Below the pieces are notes generated by a model. That model was given only the letters and a program-made list of their open reading frames with translations, was not told the DNA's origin and did no database searches. DNA of 64,000 nucleotides from Mastigias papua. Lineage: Eukaryota > Cnidaria > Scyphozoa > Rhizostomeae > Mastigiidae. The stretch is taken from NCBI GenBank assembly GCA_964019165.1, contig OZ025281.1:10672388-10736387 (forward strand), given 5' to 3'. A program made the position numbers and the translations under genes. Positions 13,330 through 28,768 of the stretch are shown here, piece by piece (the stretch's first letter is position 1; every line of letters starts with the position of its first letter).

Positions 13330-13516
13330 ACGATCCATTTTGCAAATTGTGCCCTTGGCAAAGTTCTCAGCCCTTGCAGACTTGCAAGATATTTACTTGA
13401 TATGTTCACGATATCCAGTTATGCAACAGACCGTGTAATTGGACAATCGTATGGTACTATAACTTATGAAGATGATACAACACAAGGGTGGATGCAGATT
13501 GTCGCAAATGATTTGC
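13330..13516 (+). CDS. Candidate internal exon, unknown protein
   Basis: A polypyrimidine stretch and acceptor (TTTTTGCAG) precede 13330, and a strong donor (C|GTAAGT) follows 13516. Only one of the three frames is open across the whole interval, encoding about 62 residues with two cysteines near the start (C-x8-C) and an acidic YEDD patch near the end. I do not recognise a domain. It ends in phase 1, which does not match the phase-0 start needed by the next candidate at 17215, so either an exon between them is missing or one of the two is false. Confidence 0.28.
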
Positions 13517-16602
<3,086 letters not shown>

Positions 16603-16625
16603 AGTGAAAGTGCGAGAAAATAACC

Positions 16626-16697
16626 GACCCGAGCGGGATTCGAACTCGCGACCCCTGACTTTGTACGTCGGTGCTCTACCAACTGAGCTATCGGGCC
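16626..16697 (-). mobile_element. tRNA-derived SINE head (tRNA-like)
   Basis: On the minus strand a 72-nt cloverleaf-like sequence starts GGCCCGATAGCTCAGTTGG and has an A box (TAGCTCAGTTGG), a B box (GAGTTCGAATCC) and a closing TCGGGTC that pairs with the 5' end (one G-U). The anticodon stem and the T stem each have one mismatch, and the loop GTACAAA puts ACA in the anticodon position, an unlikely anticodon. I therefore read it as a SINE head or pseudo-tRNA. A decayed relative lies at 23195. The RNA polymerase III promoter boxes are intact. Confidence 0.78.
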
Positions 16698-16726
16698 ACG
16701 CTTCCAAATCGTTGCTCATGGGTTTG

Positions 16727-17214
<488 letters not shown>

Positions 17215-17320
17215 ATTTGTCATAGAGACCGCTTTGAACAGATAGCAGCTCATTGTGGTATTGTGGTCGCATATTGTGATACCTTTGCTGAATCCTATGA
17301 AAAGAATGCATCTATATGTG
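17215..17320 (+). CDS. Candidate exon with D-like C-x11-C motif
   Basis: The acceptor is TTGACATTGCAG and the donor is a strong GTAAGT at 17321. Only the frame starting at 17215 is open. It encodes about 35 residues with four cysteines. Its first part, C-H-R-D-R-F-x6-C, has exactly eleven residues between cysteines and a DRF in the position seen in the D modules of the downstream gene. It ends in phase 1, so it could join directly to the phase-1 EGF exon at 24620. If so, the downstream gene would start upstream of 17 kb and the signal-peptide exon at 22.6 kb would be an alternative first exon or false. Confidence 0.4.
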
Positions 17321-20300
17321 GTAAGTATCATTATGGCTAGTCTATTCCTCAACTTCTGTTTACTGTCTTCAAATCTGAAACAAATATGATAATGAGGCTA
17401 GATGAATGAGTTTAGTTGACAACCCGGCAGGTTTACAACTTTATGTTTCAACATTTGCATCAACTCATATTCTCAGTGAGCAAATTGCCGCTAAATTAGT
17501 GTTGCATTTATGGCTCAAAAACATTACCCCGAGAGAGCTAGCTTTTCAATGACAAATGAATATGAAGATCAATATAAGAGTACACTGAAACTATAATTAT
17601 ATAACTTTGTACTAGGCATTCTACCTTTCGTTTTGGAGCAGCGCACAACAATTTGCATTATTTCTTCATATTGCACTGTTGAGCAATGCAATACAAAATG
17701 TATTTGTCATTTAGCCAGTATGTTTTATTGCTGATATTATGCTGATGTTAAATATCTTAGAGATTTCTTGGTGAGCAAGAGACAGCACCGTTCACATATC
17801 ATTTCATAATTTTTGGCTATAATTTCATAATTTCATAGTTTTATAATCATTTCATAATTTCATAGTTTTATAGAACAAAGACAAATCGTAGTTACAACAC
17901 TTTGTTCCCTTCCTCTCAATTTTCAGCTATGCCTTGACCCTTTTCCAGAATTATATCATCATTTGCCTCAGATCTACCCTTCCTGAAAGAATTCTTAATG
18001 GAGTATAATGGTGATGTTTAATGTACGACCAAAGTTATACGTAACACATACTCAACTCCTTTCATGATGTCATATCTAAATACTGTTGTATAGAGCAAAC
18101 ACAAAGCTTAATAGCTAATAGACAAATAACTAGCACAGGTGTATTATACAGCCTGAATGCATAATGTTTCTGTTAAATGCCAAGTAGCTGTAAATGTAAA
18201 AGCAGAGAAAACTACATGAGACTAAGAATTGTGAAGATATGAATTTAAAAAAGCATGCTCTAATATCATATCTTCTCACATCCACCCAAATATAAATAAA
18301 CATATTCATTTCCGAGGATCCGCTCTACCCTTCTCGGAAGATGTAATATGCGAATGCTCCCTAACAATATTGCTATTAAGTCCAACATGACTAAACTACC
18401 CTAAGAAAAGGGTGCCCAAACTACGTCCCACAAGCTAAATGCTATAAGAGCTCACAGCAAGGAAAATATGAGTAGCTATGGACCAATTAGAATAGCACAA
18501 GTGTACTTTAAACTTTTACAATACAGCAAGTTAACTGTATGAATATCAGCATCAGCTTCGTTCGGATAGTGAAGATTATTGATGCAGCATAACTTTATGA
18601 ACAAACGTGACCTCTTATCAAAAGTCAGAGTGATGAACAACCATTTCTGTGAAGTCCTTCTGATCTCAACAAACAAACTTTCTACTGAACGATCAACCAC
18701 CCTCTCGCACACGTCATTGTTTTCACTGAGGTTAATTGTCTTCTGATGATAGAAATACATACAGTGGATATTGCAGACATGTTTCATTATAAAATCATTA
18801 GTTTACATTATATTTTCGTATAATTATATTATATGTAGTGAGCACCTTGTTACTTTCTCTGTATTCGGCCTCTACTAGAAGACTATTGACACTGTTCAGA
18901 AGAAAAGAATTTCAATCAGTTTTGAATCTTACGTGAGGTAGCAAACCCTTGACAAGATATTTTGTGCTACAATATTGTCAGGTTTGGACTTCAGTCAGTT
19001 AGGCAAGAGAACAATTGACGTATGAGTAGCAAAGAACTCGCAAAGTGCTCCTTCTGACGGCCATTCTTAAAATCAATTGGATGATATCAAACCAGTCACT
19101 CAAAAGTAACCGTTTATTGATAGACAAATTTAAGCTTACAGCTAATTAAGTTATTATATTTTTAGCGGAAGTATGCCGTTATAAAACTGTATTCAGTATA
19201 CATTAGTAACACTTTATGCTGGATAAAGATTTAATATCTGTAATTTCTCTTGCCTCGTTTATCAGAATTTATACTCAAGAAGAGGACAGATAAAGATTAT
19301 GAACTTTCCTTTACAAAGCTTCTCATCTTTAACATGAATTTCTAACAATGGGTTACTGTTGTCTTCACATAACTAAGACATGACTTTCCACTCTTGAAAC
19401 TTATCTCCCTCCGCCCTTGAGGTTCTACTCAAGTCAATTTATCGTCTCATCGTCATATTGTCTTCAAGGTGATCTCAACGGAAATACTGATAGTCTTATC
19501 TTTCAAAACTATTCTAATAGTCAGGTACATGATCAACTTGATCTGTTACTATCCGGATGAAATTTTGCATACCTATTATCTCTAGGTTAATACTGAAAGT
19601 CTTCCAACCATTTTGCAAGTAACACAGCTACGAGAGAATATAGGGACTATTCCATCCTAACTTTCTCCAGAGATGATCCTTGAGATTCGAGTAAATTCGA
19701 TGAGAGATCGCGAGTAGGCTATATTTTCTTCAAATGTAGAAAGTGATTATGATTTGCCCCCATTTAGACTTTACTTTAATTCGGCAGTCATGACTGAAAC
19801 TATCATGACGTCATTGTCGACAACAACGTCGTTGAGAAAATTCAGCTGTCACAAGAAGAAAGAGCATGGCACAAACTCGGCGTGGCTATTAAACATTCTT
19901 TAACTCTTGAATTCTGACCCTGGACTTTGCATTTATCTGGTTCCACCATATGATTTTGAGAACTGTTTCTAACACCTCTCCCCTACCCTTAGTTTATAAC
20001 ATTACAGTAGGCCTCGATTCCACTCCGATCACAGGACAGTTCCAAAACAAATTGTTTGTTGCCATATCAACTGCGTCCTTCAGTTCAAATTACGATAGGT
20101 TTTATTCCAATGTGTTACTAGAGATTGTCCTCTGCAAAAAATAGGTGTTACGCACTATTAATTATGCATGTATGATGATGTTTTTTGACATTTTATATAA
20201 TTGTCTCAAATCAGCTGAATGCGACAACCTGTAGCGTTAACTTCCACAACTATAGTAATGAGATTCTTAAAACTGGTCAGGCAGAACAGCTGCTATAGTA

Positions 20301-21394
20301 ATATATGACACCAAACACTAGGCGTTAAAACCATGGTAAAGTACAAGGTGTCTTAATTGCATGCATTATACGTTGATTTGAATTTACGTTCTATTAAGTT
20401 TACTTTTTGAATTCATTAAAGTGTACCAGCATTTTGACACACTTTGTCAGCTTTCACTTTTGTTGGACTTTAGGAGCTTTCAATAGGGTTAATGCAAGGG
20501 GACTGCATTTTAGAATTGCTACATAATTGGTAATGATAGATAAGTACACATTCGACCAGTCCAAAGTAGGCCAAAGTTCCAGAGATATCAGTCATAATTG
20601 CAAGCATGTTATGATTATGTAGTGAACGTAAATATTGTAACCTAGGTAATTTCTCTGTCAATGCCGGCTTTCTTTTTTTCAATCATTCGCGTTCCCAACA
20701 TCATACATCTTGGACAACACCATAAGTCATTCCTGTCATCAAACATACGGGTCATTCCTCTTCTGTTTTTTCACCAGGCAATCATCACACCATAAGCCTG
20801 TTCAGCAACCTAACAACAACCTAACCCTTCCTTTACGTAAATCATGTTTTTTGGATTGTTCTCTGTTTATGTACATGTTCATGCTATTTGTCATGTAAAG
20901 TTCTGTCAGAGTAGATTCAGAGTACCTTCAGCATCACCGTCTTCTCTCTGCCTCCGTGTTCTCTACACTTTAAATAATGATACTCCTACAACATGGCTCA
21001 ACGAAGGATGTCGCTGAACAAACACTTGCAGTTTATAGGAAGCACGAACTCATGTTCCTATAACAATAACCACACCCCCATCTAACAAATGGCTGCGAAA
21101 AACTTACTTTCATAGGATTGATAGACAATGTGCTGACAATAACAGTAGTTAAAAACAAAGCAACACAATGGATAGGACATCAAACGTTTAGATGTACATT
21201 AAATCTGGATTAGTGCGATCATTATCATAGCAATTATGCGTCATTAGAGCCTCTGATAACTACGGGCACTTACTTATCTTCGTCAGTACCATAAAAGACA
21301 CGTAAAGGGCTGATGAATACATAAATGATAAATATAGCACCAAATAATTTTATTGTATGGCTGATAGTAATGCACACAGTTCACAGTATTATAC
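17321..21394. other. No gene seen; small tandem repeat near 17.8 kb
   Basis: No supported gene. At about 17802-17875 the word ATTTCATAATTTCATAG is tandemly repeated with TTTTATA. A diverged block at 17930-17995 (CCAGAATTATATCATCATTT) recurs at 48905-48930 and is probably an old dispersed repeat. Confidence 0.5.
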
Positions 21395-21868
21395 TGTAAA
21401 TCCTCGAATAAGCCCCCGGGGACTTATTTGCAACAATGAATTTTTGGGTGGGGACTTATTCGAGGGGGGGCTTATTTCAAAGTCTGGCATTTTCCTCAAA
21501 AATTGACATATAAAACGACATAATTTTCTCAATCAACTAAATTTTGAGCTTCTAGTTACAAAAGCTGATATCGTCAAAAGAGTTACAAAGTGTTGTGTGA
21601 AGACTTAACAACCATTATAATGTTTCTATTATCACGAAAATCGCGTTTCTCTTTGCTTTTATACCTCCGTTCAAAGGGAGTAATACTGTATAGCTATTGT
21701 ACTCTGAGGGCTTCTTGAAATATGATATTATTCTACAATTATGCTTCCCTCGAATAAGCCCCCATGGGGGCTTATTCGAGGGGGGCTTATTCGCAAAAAT
21801 GATTTGTAGGTGGGAGCTTATTCGAGAGGGGCTTACTCGGATGTGAGGGCTTATTCGAGGATTTACGG
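21395..21868. mobile_element. Inverted-repeat element with GTAAATCCTCGAATAAGCCC ends
   Basis: The two ends are inverted copies (GTAAATCCTCGAATAAGCCC left; the complement ends at about 21867). The word GGGGCTTATTCGAGG and its complement recur at least six times inside. At 21747-21782 they form a perfect 36-bp palindrome centred on CCATGG. No coding capacity is present, so the element is non-autonomous. No convincing target duplication was found. Confidence 0.82.
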
Positions 21869-22640
21869 AACTGGTAAATTCATCTTCCAGTTCTGGTTAC
21901 ATTAAGTAACTGTTAGTCCTGGGTTTCCTCATGGTGATAGACGGTGGTAATGATTACCTTCCCAGTGTTCTTCTCGAGTTATAATGGTTATGAATGGAGC
22001 TTTAGAGGTGGTTACCAAGGGATTTCAGTGGTATAGAGACAAATTAGAAGCATAGGATAAGGTACAGGCTATAAAATTACTACCTTATCAATAACAGCAA
22101 GAATACTTAGAAAAGTAGTATGATGGGTAAACAGGGGTCTTCGATACATGGAGCTTTTGGTTACTTCATGTAGCTTTTTTTGTAAGTCTACGAAGTTTGA
22201 CGCCTCAGTCCTGCCATGAGAGTATGGACACAAAATTATTACGCAAACGATACAGTACTATTCAAATAGATATCCACTAATCAGAGTATATAGTGCAATA
22301 CTGATGAAATAGGTTATTTTGCCAAATGAAATTCTAAACTTGCATGAAGGGTACTTCTGATAGGTTCCCTGAGTAGGCCAAAAGGTGCTCAATTGCTTTT
22401 GGTTCGGTTGAAGAGTCCAAGAGAGAAAACTAGCTCTTACTGTCTATTCGTCATCTGCAAAGAACACAATATATGTGACAGAACCAGTGGGGGTTAGGAG
22501 CCCATGGCCCTACAATCAACAAGAAGCATTAATGGATTTGCCAAGCTTTTGAGTCAATTTACTTTTTTAACCCAATCCCCCTCCTCCAATTCTCCATGCT
22601 AGATCATGCACTGCTTGAAATTGAAAAGAATTATATAAAT
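21869..22640. other. No gene seen
   Basis: Upstream flank of the proposed first exon. I could not identify a promoter element with confidence. Confidence 0.4.
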
Positions 22641-22755
22641 ATGCAAGTTTCGTTAATTGGCTGCCATTGCGTTGACGTATTGTTTTTTTTTCTGCAGGTC
22701 AACGTGCTACCAATTATTCTCGCTCTGGGCATCACTTGGGCGCAGGACAATAAAG
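22641..22755 (+). CDS. Possible first exon: signal peptide
   Basis: The frame from the ATG at 22641 ends in a hydrophobic run (VNVLPIILALGITWA), then QDNK, and joins in phase 1 to the EGF exon, giving a plausible cleavage after WA. An alternative is that the exon begins at 22698, after the acceptor TTTTTTTCTGCAG, with the ATG in an earlier exon. The donor (G|GTTCGC) is weak. An upstream in-frame ATG lies at 22596. The hydrophobicity and correct phase support the call, but the start is uncertain. Confidence 0.45.
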
Positions 22756-23194
22756 GTTCGCTTGTTCCATACTATCGTGTTTCTTGCATCGTATCTGTTC
22801 TGCTGCATCACTGCATATCTAATTTGTATACTGTAAACAATATACTTTTCATAACGTAGTTTCATAACGTAGTTAATACAATAGTATTAATTTCTATCAC
22901 ATATTGATATAATTTCATCACATATTTTCAATTTCCACAATATATTGTATCTTTCACTTCTATATTTAGGATGCTATTAGCTTTAATATTTTGCTACAGA
23001 TTCAAAGTACTGCCCCTATCTAGTTTTAGACTTCTAAACCTTTCAAGTTGATGGGGCTGTACTGGCCAGCTCTCTCTCAACAACAGCTTAAAGCTTAAAT
23101 TGCAGTGAAGCTACCATTGTTCCCGTATTCAGATTAGCCAGAAGATGGGTAATGCGCGCTAATGAACTTCCTTTATGTAACGGTTTGAAAACTT

Positions 23195-23253
23195 GACCCG
23201 ATAGCTGAGTTGGGAGAGTACACAACGTTTAAAATCCAATGCCGAGTTAATGC
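23195..23253 (+). mobile_element. Decayed tRNA-derived SINE remnant
   Basis: GACCCGATAGCTGAGTTGGG resembles the first 20 positions of the 16.6-kb SINE with few changes, and the anticodon region is similar in length. The B box is degenerate (CGAGTTAATGC). It lies in the first intron, in the opposite orientation to the 16.6-kb copy. Confidence 0.55.
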
Positions 23254-24619
23254 TTTTGTCTAACTAACTTGAAAAATATTTCACTCCAAAGATCAATCAA
23301 AATCTTATGCAACTAGCCCATACAACATTAAAATGATCAACAGTTTACTCGATAACTGCTTTATTGCACTTCATAAGGAGCACTTTTTAACGACTTTTGT
23401 TTATGGCACTCGCTATCAGTCAGGTTACAGTTGGTCGGATTACTCTCGAAACTGTTGATGTTAAATGTAAACTTCACATTCCGGTTTGTAGTGTTTCAAG
23501 CAATAACCTATTTTTCCTGTAATAGCATGCACTAACTTCGAAATGTTATCTTTCAAAGTACGTGCAGTTGCCTTTTTTCTATTACTTTGCTATAAGACAA
23601 TAAACAGCGGGATATTTTCATCATAAAAAGGGAGAACGGAAGATTTACCAAAAATGGAAATCTTAAAATGCATGTTATTATGCAAATGATTATCCAATTC
23701 AGCTCCAGTTAGCATTTTAATTCTTCTGCTAAGTCTTTCTCTGTATAGAGGCCAAGGTAAAACATTATTCCTAATTATTAAAAGTTCAGTTATATCGTAG
23801 GTTAAAAGAAAGAGAAAGATAATTATTACTTTCATCATTATTGAAGATGGGTGAGTTACTGAGTGCCTAGAGCACTTGGCTAATGAATGGAACATCGATA
23901 GGTTTAGTCGAACTCTCAGATCATAGTTGAGGCACTTGTTTACGCTCCACCCAGTGACGAATAGGTACCGATGATAGCACTGAGGAGTTAAATTTGCCAG
24001 GAAAAAGGATTGCCCTCCCCAACTCACTACCCTGATGGCCCAGGATAAGTGCCCTTTCTAGCAGGCACTCCCTCTACTTATGGAATCGCATTTGAGACTA
24101 GCCTTTACTATTACCATTTTCATCATAAACTAACCTAAATTTTATTTTGACTGCTTTAATATTCCAATCATATATTCTCACCCTTCTCCGTTTATTCGAT
24201 CATTCTCTCAGTAATTACTTCGTCAACTTATCCCTTCGGCGAATCTTTCATTAATTAATGCTGTCTAGCATTCTTACTTCTATCATTTTAGTCTATCTCC
24301 CATCCAATCATTCAGCCATTCACTGCTTCGCTCTGTTTTACACTCATTCATTTCCCCCAGTTAATCTTTGCACTTGTTCATTCATTCGCTGCACCTTTAA
24401 TCCACTGTAAGTTTTACGTCAATATCTAGTTACGGGATAAATCATTCCTTCAAGGGGAGGGTATTTTATTCGAATAAGAATTGATACATCACAATTCTTA
24501 TTTCTTCTATCCCCCATTCTTTCATCCCTTCTTTCATCTATTCTTCAGTATATTGCCAATACTTTAAGCTCAATGTGATCAATAGCATGGTGAGTGCCAA
24601 TGTTCTTCGTTCATTTTAG

Positions 24620-24754
24620 ATATGGATGATTGCGTTAGTGGACATCATGACTGTCCCTCAAATGCAAAATGTTCGAATAGTCCAGGAGCTTTCCATTGTA
24701 TATGTGATATAGGCTATGAGGATGTTGATTTTGCAGATCCATTACTTTGCGAAG
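24620..24754 (+). CDS. Calcium-binding EGF domain exon
   Basis: A 45-codon phase 1-1 exon with acceptor TTCATTTTAG and donor GTTTGT. It encodes D-x-D-D-C at the start and six cysteines spaced as in EGF (C-x6-C-x5-C-x8-C-x-C-x14-C), with the NSPGAFHC block typical of calcium-binding EGF. The N-terminal D-M-D-D and the asparagine and phenylalanine of the central block are the expected calcium ligands and packing residue. Calcium-binding EGFs usually stiffen extracellular rods. It is the most N-terminal recognisable domain of the gene and is the only EGF found. Confidence 0.88.
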
Positions 24755-25082
24755 GTTTGTTAACAGTTCGTTTGAGCAGGAAAAAGTGTAGTGGAGTACT
24801 CATATCCATCACAACCAGGACTTAGTCTTCAGTCCCAAACAGACGGGAGATTAGACTAGTAGGGATTGGGAATTTCCTAAAAGTTCAATAAACGGAGGTC
24901 TGCTATAACCGGTGTAGGTGAAAAATCTCTCTACTTTTACTAGCTATAGATGAGTTGTGCAACTCTTGTCAACTGTGAAAAAATGAAATACATAATTTAG
25001 AGGTACTAATAACCGGTGTATATGGGATAAGAATACCATGGGTGGATTTTTGTCACAAAAATTAATAAGCTAGGGGGACGTT

Positions 25083-26544
25083 TACTTGGGACCCAAGAGT
25101 CTTCTTCTTCTTCTTCTTCTTCTGGCTTAAATCCCAATGTAATTGGGGTCGCTGGTGCAGATCTTCCTCCTCCACTCGCCTCTGTCCTATGCCTCACTTT
25201 CACTGATTCCTCTCTCTTTCATGTCTTCCTTTACACAGTCTTCCCATCGTCTTCTTGGCCTACCTCTCTTCTTTCTTCCCACCTGCATTCCTCTTATCCG
25301 CTTACCCACATATTCATCACCTCTTCTCACTACATGTCCAAGCCGCCGCAATCGAGTCTCTTGCATCTTGTCTGTGATGTCCCCTACTTCCATAATCGTT
25401 CTTATTTCGTCATTCCTAATCTTGTCCTTCCTTGTAAATCCAAGTGACCATCTTAACATTTTCATCTCTGCTACTCGAATCCGTCTCTCCTGCGCCTTTG
25501 TAACAGCTAATGTCTCTATCCCATACATCATTGCCGGCCGTACCATTGTCTTGTATAATTGCCCTTTCACAGTGCCTGAAACCTTCCTGTCACACATCAC
25601 CCCTGTTATTCTTTTCCATGCTCCCCAACCTGCCTGTATACGTTTAGCAATCTCCTTGTCTATTCCTCCATCTGCCTGTATCGTAGACCCCAAGTACTTG
25701 AACTCCTCCACCTGTTTCACTACTTCACCTTGCATTGCTACCGTTCCCTCATCTTGCCTATCACCTGCTCTCAATTTCAAGTACTCAGTTTTCTGTCTGC
25801 TGACTCTCATCCCTCTAACTTCCATTGCCTCTCGCCACATCTCCAGCCTTTGTTCGACTTCTTCCTTGTTTCTGAGCATACCACAACGTCATCTGCAAAC
25901 AACATATCCCACGGGGCTTCTCTTTGTACTTCTCTTGTCATACAATCCATAACAACTGCGAAAAGGAATGGGCTCAAAGCTGAGCCTTGATGCAGTCCCA
26001 TCGTTACTTCAAACTCATCTGTATCTCCCGCTGCACATCTTACCAGTGTTTTGCTGTCCTTATACATGTCCTGTATTATCCGTATGTACTTTTCCTCTAC
26101 CTCCTTTAGCCTTAAACAATTCCATACCTCTTGCCGTGGGACCCTATCATAAGCCTTTTCAAGGTCAATGAAGATGCAAAGCAAGTCCTCCTGCCCTTCC
26201 CTATACTTCTCAACTAGCTGATGGAGTGCGAATATTGCATCAGTTGTGCTTCTATTCGGCATGAAACCGAACTGTTGCTCTGATATCTCCACTGTACTTC
26301 TTAACCTTTGGTCAACAATTCTTTCCCACAATTTCAAAGTGTGTGAGGTCAGTTTGATGCCCCGGTAATTTCCACAATCCTGTATGTCGCCTTTATTCTT
26401 GAATATTGGGATTAGGGTACTGGCCCTCCATTCGTCTGGCATATGTTTTGTCCCCATAATATTTCTGAAAACTTCGGTTAGCCACTCTACCGCAGTTCTC
26501 CCCATGACCTTCCATGCCTCTGCTGGTACTTGGGACCCAAGAGT
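25083..26544 (-). mobile_element. RTE-like LINE insertion, 5'-truncated, with exact 18-bp target duplication
   Basis: TACTTGGGACCCAAGAGT occurs at 25083-25100 and again at 26527-26544, directly flanking a minus-strand element of 1,426 bp. The element 3' end is a short UTR ending in (GAA)n, seen on the + strand as CTT repeats from 25101. A very short 3' UTR with a simple-repeat tail is typical of RTE-type LINEs. The 5' end is truncated inside ORF2. The perfect duplication indicates a young insertion. It sits in the EGF-T1 intron, antisense to the host gene. Confidence 0.93.
25187..26526 (-). pseudogene. RTE-like ORF2 reverse transcriptase, truncated and frameshifted
   Basis: The minus strand reads from within the fingers domain: NYRGIKLTSHTLKLWERI, then the FGF-like segment FGFMPNRSTTDAIF, motif A FIDLEKAYDRVPR, motif B GLHQGSALSPFLF and catalytic FADDVVVCS. 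Just after the catalytic motif, near 25870, the frame shifts by one position. The thumb and C-terminal part then continue in another frame (EFKYLGS, RRLGHVVRR, GRPRRRW, WEDC) to the stop near 25187. The N-terminal endonuclease is absent because of 5' truncation. The copy is not functional as it stands. RTE assignment rests on the motifs and the tail. Confidence 0.9.
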
Positions 26545-26888
26545 AAGGGGGAGGGGTACAAATCAATGCAGTGCCTACCAATGTCACTACAGGAAAGTTC
26601 ACCTATATATTCCCAATGTTTCCGCATCTAATTGCGCACAATTTCCAAGTATAAAAAGCAAACGATATGGGAAATAAGCCGATAAATCAGTTTCAGGCTT
26701 ATTCGAATTTTAATTCCATCAATATAAAACATTTCTGCAAGGATATCTATTCTTTGTAAGTATAATGTTATTATCAGCTACAAAATTTGGAGACATTATG
26801 CCCACATAGGATTAGCCTTTGTGTTCCAAACCATTGTGATAATAGGAAAATTTCACACAAATGTGAAACTGTCATATTTCTTTCCACC

Positions 26889-26889
<1 letters not shown>

Positions 26890-26922
<33 letters not shown>

Positions 26923-26931
26923 CCTTCGTCA
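26890..26931. repeat. (CCA)n(TCA)n short trinucleotide tract
   Basis: About 40 bp of CAC/CAT-type triplets, adjacent to the inverted repeat that follows. Confidence 0.85.
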
Positions 26932-26942
26932 TCACTATTATT

Positions 26943-27364
26943 GAACATGTCATCAGCATTTCCTGGAAGGGGGTCCCGGGAGTTCCGGGGCACCTCAGTA
27001 CCGGTGCCTTCCTGAGCTTCTGGACCTTGTCTTTGCCGGTGGATTGAGTGAAATTTTTGAGTACCAGTTAGTGGCCACCATAGACCCTGTAACTAAGAGA
27101 CATGGATCATGCTGGCATTTAACGATAGAGGAAGAGGGCAGAACGACCGGGTAAGTGAATATCTTTTGGCATCATTCGATCTTTTAAACCTTTTATTTGT
27201 TGAGTCCATATTAGGGTCTTTGCTTTCCTCATCTCCCAAGAGTGGAGACTTTGCATTCAGATTATGCTCGAAGGCTGTGAGAATTAAGCAAATGTAATGG
27301 CAAAATTGTGATATTCCCCAGTATTCCAGGTCCCCCCTACCCAGGAAACGCGATGACATGTGCA
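26943..27364. repeat. Inverted repeat, arms 38-40 bp
   Basis: The left arm at 26943-26980 (ACATGTCATCAGCATTTCCTGG, 20-bp core CATGTCATCAGCATTTCCTG) matches the complement of 27325-27364 with a few changes. The internal 340 bp carries no recognisable protein. It is possibly a small foldback element. Confidence 0.55.
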
Positions 27365-28768
27365 TAACAGCCAGGCGCTCTCCGGCCATCCTTGCCACCA
27401 TCATGACAGATTCAAGCTCAGTGGCCGTTCTGTAACAATTTGTCTCAAAAACCTAACTGACGTTCATGCTGAGGCTTCCAAAGGGGAGATAGTTAATAAC
27501 AGCTAGTTGCTGATAATGGAACAATGTCCGGTTACACATAGATTGTGAGCCCTAATGATTGTGGAAGCTGTCTAGAGGTTTACGTACAGTTCATTTGAGA
27601 CTACTTGTTTATTCCAACTAGCGTTGAGTGGATATCGCAGTGGTCGAGTATAACAATTATACATGTCATTCTTTCTTTGCCAGTTTCATGTTTCAGCTCC
27701 ACACAGAAGGATGTTTTCACCAATAGCTCTGGAAACACTGAATCAGTTTTCATATAGACCCGTCCTATATAGAACTTTTCTGGATATAGTCTCTGAATAA
27801 TATTGTTTAAAAACATCGAGAACCGTGGAAAGGACAAGACTCATGTTTAGCAAGATGCAACCTCGAGTACAATTCAAAGATGAAAAGAAGTAATTCAGTT
27901 GTAACAGAGCTGACAAATGACTATGCAGTGGCCAACAGGCAGGCAAGCCGACTGAAGCTTGCTTTGCTCAGATTATCTGTTCTCTCCTAACAAAATCACG
28001 CTTGTTGCGGGCCTGCGTGTAACCAAGTTGTAGTAGGCTTTCCGATTGCACCAGCATGCCTGCTAAGTCTTTTAGATTTAAAGATTGCTGAAAAGCTAAT
28101 GAGACAGGAGACGGTCTTTAAAGTGGAAGAATTTGAAAACGTAAGGAATAATGAAAAATGCGTCTAAGTTGCATATCAGGGTAAAATTTTTATACGTCTA
28201 TGTGGTTTAAAAAAATACCTGAAAGAAATTGAATGCGAAATAGTAAATCCATTTTTTAGTAACAAAACATATGTCAGAAGAATAGATATAATAGTGACAT
28301 ATTTAGTATGTTAATCAAGCAAATATTTGGAGAAAGAATAGATAGATTAACGTACAGACCAGTTATGGTCGCCCTTCTATAGAATCTGAAGGTAATACGG
28401 GTCACCTAGAAAAGGTACTGAGCCATACAACTAAATCTCGGTTGAAAATTTGATACTGGAGTGTTAACGATTGCATACTGTCCCGCCTAGTGACTATGCA
28501 CCAATGAGTTGATGGTTCCACCTTACTTTTATACATTTAGTTACACTTAGGGATTATTTTCTCATCACTTCTTTACCACACCGTATAAATTATATTGTTT
28601 ATCTCTTTCTACTTTACACAGACGATGAAATTATTTAAATTAGCACCATAAAAAGAAAAACTGCCCACTGCAAACAGAGAAATTGTCGTTATTACCAAAT
28701 GTCTATTACGTCTTTCTTACTCTTCCTGTAAATGCAGATCTAATTCATAGTCCCTGGGACATGCAGGG
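27365..28768. other. Intron, nothing else recognised
   Basis: Part of the EGF-T1 intron. I see no gene or element. Confidence 0.45.

Noticed and set aside
16626..16697. Functional tRNA gene on the minus strand
   Set aside because: Two stem mismatches and the unlikely anticodon ACA, plus a decayed relative at 23.2 kb, favour a SINE.
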